33,552 nt of DNA, taken from NCBI GenBank assembly GCA_013388795.1, contig JACAEP010000128.1, forward strand, positions 1 through 33,552, in the 5' to 3' direction. The notes below the pieces were generated by a model. It searched no databases and was not told the DNA's origin. It was given only the letters and a program-made list of their open reading frames with translations. The stretch is from Chloroflexota bacterium. GTDB taxonomy: Bacteria; Chloroflexota; Anaerolineae; Anaerolineales; Villigracilaceae. Shown in pieces: positions 15,278-21,788 of this stretch. Position 1 is the first letter of the stretch; each line of letters starts with the position of its first letter. The position numbers were made by a program, and so were the translations under genes.

Positions 15278-17155
15278 TTACTTCTTTTTCTTTGCCTTAA
15301 CAGCCTTTTTGACTGGCGCTTTCTTCACAGGCTTTTTTGCAACAGGTTTCGCCTTTTTTGCAGCAGGTTTGTTGGTTTTCATGGGTTTGGCAACCGGCAG
15401 CTTTTCCAACTCGCTTACCAGATTCTCCAGCACATCGAAACCGCCCTGCCAGAATTTCGGGTCGCGGATGTTGATGCCCGCTTCGCTCAAAATGCGTTCC
15501 GGCGCTTCGGAACCGCCCGCGGAGAGGATCTTGAGATACTTCGGCTTGAAGGATTCACCTTCTGCTTTGAACTGCTGATACAAAGCCAGCACCAGCAATT
15601 GACCGAAGGCATAGGCATACACATAAAACGGGACTTGATAGATATGTGGAATGCCAACCCATTCCCACTTAAACTCATCGCTCACGTCAAGCGCATCGCC
15701 GAATTGTTCTTTGAGGTTTTCAAGGTAGGCGGCGCTCAGGTCATCCACCGAGGCGTTCTTTTGCACCATTTCATGCGCGGTCTTCTCAAACAACGCAAAG
15801 AAGGATTGACGCATGATGGTGGCGTATGCGTCATCCATTTGTTTGAAGAGAATGTCGCGGCGCACGGTTTCGTCGGTTTCTTCGGCGAGCAGTTTGTCGA
15901 TCAGGATCATTTCCGCAAAAGTGGAAGCGGTCTCAGCCAGTGGCAGCGATGAATGGAAGGTGAACACGCTGTGATGCGACGCCAGCATGGCATGCATGGC
16001 ATGGCCAAGCTCATGCGCCAGGGTCGCCACTTCGCGTCCCGTACCCTGATAATTGACCAACACAAACGGAGTCATATCTGGCAGGACAGACCAGCAGAAT
16101 GCGCCGCCGCGTTTGCCCTTGCGAATTTCACTGTCAATTCGTTTCTCGTCAAAGACACGTTTGGCAAGTTCCGCCACTTTGGGATCAAAGCCGTTGAAGG
16201 CATCCAACACCATGTTGACGGCCGCGTCCCATTCATAGGTCTTCTTCGAGGCGGCGATAGGGGCGTAGATATCATAGCGGCGCATCTTCTTCATGCCGAG
16301 ATGCTTCGCCTTCATCTTGAAATAGCGTTGGAAGATGCTCACATTCTTGCGAGCCACCGAGAGCAAGGACTCCACCGCTTCATCGGGGACGTCATTGTTC
16401 AGGTTGCGCGGCGCAATGGCATTTTTGAATTTGCGCAAGTTGACATTTTCATTGTGCCAATCGCGCAAAATTGTCTGATAGATCTGCCCAAGGATGGGAC
16501 CATCCTCCGCATAGACTTTGAATTGTGATTGATAGCTCGCGGCGCGCACCGCCGGGTCGGCGCTGTAACGGTACGAGAACAACTCCGCCGCGGTCATTTC
16601 CTTTTCTTTGCCATCCACCTGCATCTTAAACACATAGCGGTTCGTGATGGAGTCGTACAAATTGCCGAGCGCGCTCACGCCGGTCACGTTCTTGAGGTTG
16701 ATAATCTTCTCTTCGGGTTCGCTCAAGGTGTGCGGCTTGAAGTTGCGCATCGCTTCGAGATAATAACGATAATCTCCCGAAGCATCCATGAGCCGCTTGG
16801 CATTCGTTTCATCCAAATCCTTCCACCACAGGCTGAAGAACAGGGTGCGGTTCTCGATCTCCGCTAAAAATTGCATGGCGCGCGCCTGCAGCGCCTGCGC
16901 TTTCTGGTCCTGCGTATCAGCGGTAAAAGACAAACCTGCAAATGAATACAACTTGTTGCCAATGCGCGTCATCGACTCGCTGGCTTTCAACACGTCCACG
17001 AACTGTTCGGCAGGCATATCAGGCGCAAGTTGATTTCGTGCGCCTTCAAAAGCGGCAACCTGCTCTTCGATCATATTGAACGCTTTTTGCAGTTCCGGGC
17101 TGTCGTAGTCGGGATAAAGTACAGAAAGGTCCCACTTGGAAAGTTTATACTCCAT
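15278..17155 (-). CDS. pepF: Oligoendopeptidase F (M3 family)
   Basis: PepF is a zinc metallopeptidase that cuts short peptides in the cytoplasm. The 625-residue protein has the M3 zinc motif HELGH in VATLAHELGHAMHAML near residue 380, with a downstream Glu in LAETASTFAEM as the third ligand region, and PHIYQVPFYVYAYAFGQLLVLALY near 508 as the conserved C-terminal helix. Residues after about 585 form a low-complexity basic tail of Lys, Ala, Pro and Val (for example PAAKKAKPVAKKPVKKAP), which the family normally lacks. AAAGGAG stands 6 bases before the ATG. Downstream lies the MITE-like element. The tail may bind nucleic acid or anionic surfaces; this is inference from composition only. Confidence 0.95.
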   Translation of the reverse strand: MEYKLSKWDLSVLYPDYDSPELQKAFNMIEEQVAAFEGARNQLAPDMPAEQFVDVLKASESMTRIGNKLYSFAGLSFTADTQDQKAQALQARAMQFLAEIENRTLFFSLWWKDLDETNAKRLMDASGDYRYYLEAMRNFKPHTLSEPEEKIINLKNVTGVSALGNLYDSITNRYVFKMQVDGKEKEMTAAELFSYRYSADPAVRAASYQSQFKVYAEDGPILGQIYQTILRDWHNENVNLRKFKNAIAPRNLNNDVPDEAVESLLSVARKNVSIFQRYFKMKAKHLGMKKMRRYDIYAPIAASKKTYEWDAAVNMVLDAFNGFDPKVAELAKRVFDEKRIDSEIRKGKRGGAFCWSVLPDMTPFVLVNYQGTGREVATLAHELGHAMHAMLASHHSVFTFHSSLPLAETASTFAEMILIDKLLAEETDETVRRDILFKQMDDAYATIMRQSFFALFEKTAHEMVQKNASVDDLSAAYLENLKEQFGDALDVSDEFKWEWVGIPHIYQVPFYVYAYAFGQLLVLALYQQFKAEGESFKPKYLKILSAGGSEAPERILSEAGINIRDPKFWQGGFDVLENLVSELEKLPVAKPMKTNKPAAKKAKPVAKKPVKKAPVKKAVKAKKKK

Positions 17156-17176
17156 GACATCTCCTTTTTATTTTTT

Positions 17177-17268
17177 CGTCATTGCGAGGGCGCTCTTGTT
17201 CTTTGCGCAAAGCAATCCCATATTGTGACGGAGATTGCTTGGTCGCAACGAACGCTCCCCGCGCTGAC
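17177..17268. repeat. Palindromic intergenic repeat, copy 2
   Basis: It shares CGTCATTGCGAGG, CGCTCTTGTTCTTTGCG and GGAGATTGCTT with copy 1 at 386-482. Its right end has decayed (GCGCTGAC instead of CGCAATGAC). It fills the gap between ychF and pepF on the minus strand. Confidence 0.75.
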
Positions 17269-17274
17269 AAGTCT

Positions 17275-18336
17275 TTACAAACTGGACCGCACGTGCATGA
17301 TATCGCCGTCCTTGACGATATATTCCTTGCCTTCGAGGCGGAACTTACCCTTTGCCTTCGCCTCATTCATCGACCCAAGGCTGACCAGGTCCTCATAAGC
17401 CACCACCTCGGCGCGAACGAATCCACGCGAAAGATCGGTGTGAATTTCTCCAGCCGCTTCTTGCGCCGTCGCCCCGCGATGGGTGACCCACGCCCGCACT
17501 TCATCTTCGCCAACGGTGAAGAAGGTCAATTCTTGTAACAATTCATACGACAGGTTGATCATGCGGTTCAGGCTCAATTCCTTGATGCCATATTCTTCCA
17601 TGAATACAGCCGCATCTTCGGCAGAGAGCTGGGCGATTTCCATTTCGAGTTTACCCATGAGCGCCACAGACGGATGATCCAACCCGCTCGCATCCGGCGC
17701 GGACTGACCTTCGCCGAGGTTGAACACGGTGAGCAGAGGTTTACGAGTCAACAAGCCAAAGCTGGAGAGTTCCTTCTCCTCTTCGGCGGCGTATGCAAGG
17801 CCGCGTAATGGTTTGTTATCTGAAAGCGCCTTGTGCATTTTCTCAAACAACTCAGTATGGCGCGCATTGAGGGTTTTATCTGTGCCGCCTTTTTTGCGTT
17901 CTTCGGTGAGACGTTCCAGCTTACGCTCGACGGCAATGAGATCGTTCAACAGCAGTTCGCTGGTCATCATATCCACATCGCGCAAGGGATTGACGCTTCC
18001 GTTCGGGTGGGCCACATTATCGTTCTCAAAAGCGCGGACAACGAGAATAAGCGCATCCATCTGGTTGAGGTGGTTTAGCAGCGGACCAGAAATGCCGGTC
18101 CTGGCAGAACCGCTGTCCAAACCGGCAATATCGGCGTATGTCACTTTGGAGTAGATCGTCTTGCGCGGCTTGAACATTTTCGAGAGGGTGTCCACGCGCG
18201 GGTCGGGCACATCCACTACGGCTTGGTGAACCTCCATGCGCCCGGCAGAGGCGTGGGTAGGGGCATTTCCACGGGTGAGGGCGTTAAAGATCGTTGTTTT
18301 TCCAGATTGGGGCAGTCCAATAATTCCTAGCTTCAT
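17275..18336 (-). CDS. ychF: Redox-regulated ATPase/GTPase YchF (OLA1 family)
   Basis: YchF is a ribosome-associated Obg-family ATPase. The 353-residue protein begins MKLGIIGLPQSGKTTIFNAL, where the P-loop is LPQSGKTT rather than the common LPNVGKST. The G3-like region is YADIAGLDSGSARTG near 70, the modified G4 motif (NxxE) is FNLGEG, and a coiled-coil segment lies at about 125-165. The C-terminal TGS domain ends GKEYIVKDGDIMHVRSSL, as in the family. The start is set at ATG 18336 by the family N terminus. The AAGGTCAAG ribosome-binding region on this strand overlaps the -35 box of the divergent tRNA-Leu promoter. A repeat separates it from pepF. Confidence 0.93.
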   Translation of the reverse strand: MKLGIIGLPQSGKTTIFNALTRGNAPTHASAGRMEVHQAVVDVPDPRVDTLSKMFKPRKTIYSKVTYADIAGLDSGSARTGISGPLLNHLNQMDALILVVRAFENDNVAHPNGSVNPLRDVDMMTSELLLNDLIAVERKLERLTEERKKGGTDKTLNARHTELFEKMHKALSDNKPLRGLAYAAEEEKELSSFGLLTRKPLLTVFNLGEGQSAPDASGLDHPSVALMGKLEMEIAQLSAEDAAVFMEEYGIKELSLNRMINLSYELLQELTFFTVGEDEVRAWVTHRGATAQEAAGEIHTDLSRGFVRAEVVAYEDLVSLGSMNEAKAKGKFRLEGKEYIVKDGDIMHVRSSL

Positions 18337-18337
18337 C

Positions 18338-18365
18338 TTGACCTTATCATTGGGAGTGGTATACT
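18338..18365 (+). promoter_or_regulatory. Promoter of tRNA-Leu
   Basis: TTGACC (18338-18343), a 16-base spacer and TATACT (18360-18365). Transcription would start about 10 bases before the tRNA. The -35 lies within the ychF ribosome-binding region on the other strand. Confidence 0.8.
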
Positions 18366-18380
18366 TGCGTTCGCTCGTGA

Positions 18381-18463
18381 GCCGAAGTGGCGGAATAGGC
18401 AGACGCGCACGACTCAAAATCGTGTTCCCTTCGGGAATGAGGGTTCGATTCCCTCCTTCGGCA
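18381..18463 (+). tRNA. tRNA-Leu (anticodon CAA)
   Basis: The 83-base gene has a long variable arm, as expected for a class II tRNA. The acceptor GCCGAAG pairs with CTTCGGC, the anticodon loop is CTCAAAA with anticodon CAA, the variable arm is TTCCCTTCGGGAA, and the T arm is GAGGG-TTCGATT-CCCTC. The discriminator is A at 18463. CCA is not encoded. Confidence 0.95.
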
Positions 18464-18501
18464 CAGCGATTATACCTTAGGTACGGCAGCGTGCCTGGCA
18501 G

Positions 18502-18533
18502 CGTCCTCCAGCAGTGGAGGACGTTTGATTTTT
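18502..18533 (+). terminator. Terminator after tRNA-Leu
   Basis: CGTCCTCCA (18502-18510) pairs with TGGAGGACG (18515-18523) around GCAG, followed by TTTGATTTTT. Confidence 0.85.
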
Positions 18534-18555
18534 ATATATTCCCCCCTGCGCACGG

Positions 18556-18584
18556 TTGACCTTGCCGGGCCGGAACTGTAGAAT
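18556..18584 (+). promoter_or_regulatory. Promoter of the small peptide gene and glgC
   Basis: TTGACC (18556-18561), a 17-base spacer and TAGAAT (18579-18584). The leader to the first ATG is about 67 bases. Confidence 0.7.
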
Positions 18585-18657
18585 GAGCGACGACAGATTT
18601 GCCATTCGGCGCGTGCTGCGCGTAAACCCACCGACGGTTCATAAAGGAGAAACCGCC

Positions 18658-18762
18658 ATGAAACTATCACTCTTCTTCATATTGTTTGATCTTCTCATCC
18701 TGCTGGCATACCCGATTGTGTATGTCATTCACCGCCTTCGCAGGATGAAGGGTATCAAGTAA
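18658..18762 (+). CDS. Small membrane peptide, 34 aa, before glgC
   Basis: AAAGGAG (18643-18649) lies 8 bases before the ATG, and a good promoter stands upstream. The product is almost entirely one hydrophobic helix (about residues 3-24, SLFFILFDLLILLAYPIVYV) followed by a basic end (HRLRRMKGIK). It may be a small inner-membrane protein, or a leader ORF for glgC, whose ATG comes 47 bases after its stop. A longer frame from 18556 or 18583 overlaps the promoter and was rejected. Function unknown. Confidence 0.6.
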   Translation: MKLSLFFILFDLLILLAYPIVYVIHRLRRMKGIK

Positions 18763-18809
18763 AATCATACTGTCGCACGAAAATCCCAGTTGTACCAGGA
18801 GGCTTTTTT

Positions 18810-20057
18810 ATGCCGTCGTACAATGAAGTCCTGGCTGTTATTCTGGGGGGAGGGCGTGGAGCGCGTCTGTACCCGCTCACGCAAATGAGGTCTAAACCAG
18901 CGGTGCCCATTGCCGGAAAGTACCGTCTCATTGACATCCCCATCAGCAATTGCATCAACTCCGAGATCTTCCGTATTGCAATCTTGACCCAGTTTAACTC
19001 GGTGTCCCTGCATCGTCACATCACCCGCACCTACAATTTCGACTCTTTCCATCAGGGCTTTGTGCAGATTTGGGCGGCGGAACAGACGATGGAAAGCGCC
19101 GACTGGTATCAAGGCACGGCAGATGCCGTCCGCAAGCAGATGATGGAGATTCAAGCGACAGGCGCCAAGTATGTGCTCATCCTTGCTGGCGACCATCTCT
19201 ATCGCATGGATTATCGCGCCATGGCCGAGTATCACTGGGAAAATAAGGCAGATATCACCGTCGCCGTGCAGCCGGTTGCGAAGGATGAAGCCAGCCGCTT
19301 CGGCGTCTTGAAGCGCGAGTCGGGTGGACGCATCTTGGATTTTTATGAAAAGCCCAAAGATCCGGAAACTCAAAAACGCTTTGTCAGTCGGGCCGACCCC
19401 CAACGCCCGTTTTTAGGCTCGATGGGCATTTACATGTTTAATACCAAGGTGTTGACGGATTTCATCGACAATTTTCCCGATTACGACGATTTTGGCGGCG
19501 ACATCATTCCACAGGCGATTAAGACCCACAAGGTCTTCGGCTTCGATTTTGACAGCTACTGGCAGGATATTGGAACCATCCGCTCGTTCTATGAGACGAA
19601 CTTGATGTTGACTTCTTCAAAATCGCCTTTTGATTTTTACGATGCGAAACTGCCCATTTACACCGATACGCGCTTTTTACCCGCATCCATCGTGGAGGAG
19701 TGCAGCTTAAAGGAAGTATTGATCGCGGAGGGCTGCCGTGTCTTGCGATCCGATATTTCTCATTCCATTCTTGGCATTCGCAGCCAGATCGCGGCGGGAT
19801 GTGTGATCAAAGACAGCATTGTAATGGGCTCAGATTATTTTGAGCGCGATTTCGGCAGCCTGCCGATCGGTATCGGCGCGAACTGTCATATCGAAGGCGC
19901 CATTCTCGACAAAAACGTGCGGATTGGTGAAAATGTCACCATTCGCCCATTCCCGCGCAACACCGACTTGGATCACCAAAAATGGTATGTGCGCGATGGC
20001 ATCGTCATCCTGCCCAAGGATGTGGAAATTCTGCCCGGAATGGTCATTGCGCCATAG
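18810..20057 (+). CDS. glgC: Glucose-1-phosphate adenylyltransferase
   Basis: GlgC makes ADP-glucose for glycogen synthesis. The 415-residue protein begins with the nucleotide-binding loop VLAVILGGGRGARLYPLT, followed by RSKPAVPIAGKYRLIDIPISN. Further motifs are WYQGTADAVRKQ near 94, LILAGDHLYRMDY near 124, EKPKDP near 190, FLGSMGIYMFN and SYWQDIGTIRSFYETNL. The C-terminal left-handed beta-helix shows hexapeptide-like repeats (SILGIRSQIAAGCVIKDSIVMG). AGGAGG lies 7 bases before the ATG, the strongest ribosome binding site in the window. The phosphohexomutase at 28545 could supply glucose 1-phosphate, though it is not linked. Confidence 0.95.
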   Translation: MPSYNEVLAVILGGGRGARLYPLTQMRSKPAVPIAGKYRLIDIPISNCINSEIFRIAILTQFNSVSLHRHITRTYNFDSFHQGFVQIWAAEQTMESADWYQGTADAVRKQMMEIQATGAKYVLILAGDHLYRMDYRAMAEYHWENKADITVAVQPVAKDEASRFGVLKRESGGRILDFYEKPKDPETQKRFVSRADPQRPFLGSMGIYMFNTKVLTDFIDNFPDYDDFGGDIIPQAIKTHKVFGFDFDSYWQDIGTIRSFYETNLMLTSSKSPFDFYDAKLPIYTDTRFLPASIVEECSLKEVLIAEGCRVLRSDISHSILGIRSQIAAGCVIKDSIVMGSDYFERDFGSLPIGIGANCHIEGAILDKNVRIGENVTIRPFPRNTDLDHQKWYVRDGIVILPKDVEILPGMVIAP

Positions 20058-20076
20058 AGAGAATGTGCGGAACACG

Positions 20077-20104
20077 AACTCACCCCTTTGCGGGTGAGTT
20101 TTTT
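20077..20104 (+). terminator. Terminator of glgC
   Basis: AACTCACCC (20077-20085) pairs with GGGTGAGTT (20092-20100) around CTTTGC, followed by a T-run. Confidence 0.9.
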
Positions 20105-20181
20105 ATATATGAATGCATTGATCTTTGTATATGACGAAACCATTTCGCCCAGGCTGTATGTCAAAGACACCCTTGAAATTA

Positions 20182-20190
20182 TGCTATACT
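20182..20190 (+). promoter_or_regulatory. Extended -10 promoter of the eight-gene operon
   Basis: TGCTATACT is an extended -10 (TGn plus TATACT, 20185-20190). The ATG at 20201 follows after 10 bases with no ribosome binding site, so the first gene is probably leaderless or nearly so. No -35 match is seen. Confidence 0.55.
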
Positions 20191-20200
20191 CGCAATACCT

Positions 20201-20446
20201 ATGAAGTCGACGCGCGAATTTTGGCGACATTGGGCTGAGTCCTTGCGCCGCTATCAACTTCACGAACTGGCCGCCTCGCTCCTTGAAGCAGGGAGCCCGC
20301 TTACCCTGCTTGGCGCGCAGGCGCTTTATTTTGGCGGCGGGTTTATCCAAAACGAATCGCTCGATGCGCTTGCCCGCCTGCTGGAAGATGAAGCGGAAAC
20401 CCGCGCCTTTGCCGACTTTCTGATTTGCGATGGAATGACCTCATGA
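20201..20446 (+). CDS. Small helical protein heading the operon, 81 aa
   Basis: The product is soluble-looking and mostly helical: a basic amphipathic start (KSTREFWRHWAESLRRYQLHELAASLLEAG), a Gly-rich hydrophobic middle (LLGAQALYFGGGFI) and an acidic helix (DALARLLEDEAETRAFADFLI). There is no signal peptide. The middle segment could dip into the membrane. The stop overlaps the next start (ATGA). I do not recognise a family. Its place ahead of a DUF6754-like membrane protein suggests an accessory subunit. Confidence 0.75.
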   Translation: MKSTREFWRHWAESLRRYQLHELAASLLEAGSPLTLLGAQALYFGGGFIQNESLDALARLLEDEAETRAFADFLICDGMTS

Positions 20447-21174
20447 GCGAGCTTTTCATCCTTTTTCTGGCTGCCATTCTTTTGGGCGGCATCACAGTTT
20501 GGAAGCGCCGTTTTCCGGCAAGTTTGCGGGAAATTCCCGCCTTCCAGCGGCTTTCACGCGCGCTTGGCTTGAGCATCGAAGACGGCAAACGCCTGCATAT
20601 CTCGCTTGGAAGTGGAAACCTGTTCGATGCCCGAGGCGGATCGGCTTTGGCCGCGCTCGCTTTGTTGCAAAGGATCGCCGAACGCACTTCTGTGAGTGAC
20701 ATGCCTTCCGTCGCCTCAGCTGGCAACCCGACACTTGGTCTGTTGACCCAGGATACGATCCAGTCTGGATACAAAACCGCAGGGGTGGAAGAAGCCTATG
20801 TCCACACCATGGGGCGCATCACCGGGCTGACGCCGTTCAGTTATGCGGCTGGCGCCATGCACATCGCCCGCAATGAAAGCGTTTCCACCAATATCATGAT
20901 CGGTCACTTTGGACCGGAAGCAGGCTTGATCACAGATTTAGCCGACCGCGCAGATATTCCCGTGGTTGGCGCAAGCGACGACCTCGCAGGACAATCTGTG
21001 TTGTTTACCAGCACACAAGAACCTTTGATTGGCGAAGAACTTTTTGCCGCAGGCGCTTACCTCAATTCAGACCCTATTCACGCCGCAAGCCTCACCGTGC
21101 AGGATATTTTTCGCTGGTTGATCATTTTGTTCCTCCTGGCTGGCGCTGCGGCAAAATTTTTGGGGGTGATCTAA
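20443..21174 (+). CDS. DUF6754-like membrane protein
   Basis: From ATG 20443, which overlaps the previous stop by 4 bases, the protein has 243 residues. It has an N-terminal membrane span (about 2-18, ELFILFLAAILLGGITV), a soluble domain of about 190 residues, and a C-terminal span (about 222-240, WLIILFLLAGAAAKFLGV). The soluble part contains HISLGSGNLFDARGGSALAALALL, LLTQDTIQSGYKTAG and NIMIGHFGPEAGLITDLADRAD, which fits a nucleotide-like or Rossmann-like domain of unknown activity, the pattern annotated as DUF6754. Topology would place the soluble domain on one face between two spans. The next gene overlaps by one base (TAATG). Confidence 0.85.
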   Translation: MSELFILFLAAILLGGITVWKRRFPASLREIPAFQRLSRALGLSIEDGKRLHISLGSGNLFDARGGSALAALALLQRIAERTSVSDMPSVASAGNPTLGLLTQDTIQSGYKTAGVEEAYVHTMGRITGLTPFSYAAGAMHIARNESVSTNIMIGHFGPEAGLITDLADRADIPVVGASDDLAGQSVLFTSTQEPLIGEELFAAGAYLNSDPIHAASLTVQDIFRWLIILFLLAGAAAKFLGVI

Positions 21175-21788
21175 TGCGTATCCTGACCACCACCATTGCC
21201 ATTGCTGTTGGTTTGCTCGTCCTGCTGGGATATTTCTTCCCGCAGGCGTCGGTATTTCAACTAATTCTGCTCGATTGGGCGATCCTCTTTTCAGGGGTAG
21301 CGGCATGGGTTGGTATTTTCAATCTTGTCATGGTCCATGCCGACAAGGTGCGCCGAAACGCAAAAGACAGCGTTTACAGCGCCATCCTTATTCTGGGATT
21401 GCTGGTTACGTTCACCTTTGGACTCATCCTCAAACCACAGCACCCCTACATGCAAGCCTTTATCTTAAACGGCATCATCATCCCGGTCGAAGCCGCCTTG
21501 TTGGGCGTGCTTACTGTGACGTTATTGTATGCCGCCATCCGCCTCCTGCGCCGCCGCAGCGATGTGATGGCGATCGTCTTCATTTTTACAGCCGCCATCA
21601 TCTTCCTCGGTTCGGTTACGCTGCCTTTGGGTGATATTCCGATCCTTGGTACCCTGATCCGTCCGTGGGTTTCGCAAATTTGGGCATTGGGCGGAGCGCG
21701 CGGAATCTTAATTGGCGTGGCGCTTGGCGCCCTCACGACAGGACTGCGCGCGCTCTTTGGGGTTGATCGACCCTATGGGGGAGCATAA
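21174..21788 (+). CDS. Polytopic membrane protein of the operon, 204 aa
   Basis: The protein is almost wholly hydrophobic, with six or seven predicted spans at about 3-20, 28-52, 68-86, 93-122, 129-150 and 172-192. Loops carry HADKVRRNAKDS and LLRRRSDV, which would face the cytoplasm by the positive-inside rule. No transport signature or known motif is visible. Start and stop overlap the neighbouring genes by one base each (TAATG), so expression is tightly coupled. It may form the membrane core with the proteins encoded at 20443 and 24312. Confidence 0.8.
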   Translation: MRILTTTIAIAVGLLVLLGYFFPQASVFQLILLDWAILFSGVAAWVGIFNLVMVHADKVRRNAKDSVYSAILILGLLVTFTFGLILKPQHPYMQAFILNGIIIPVEAALLGVLTVTLLYAAIRLLRRRSDVMAIVFIFTAAIIFLGSVTLPLGDIPILGTLIRPWVSQIWALGGARGILIGVALGALTTGLRALFGVDRPYGGA

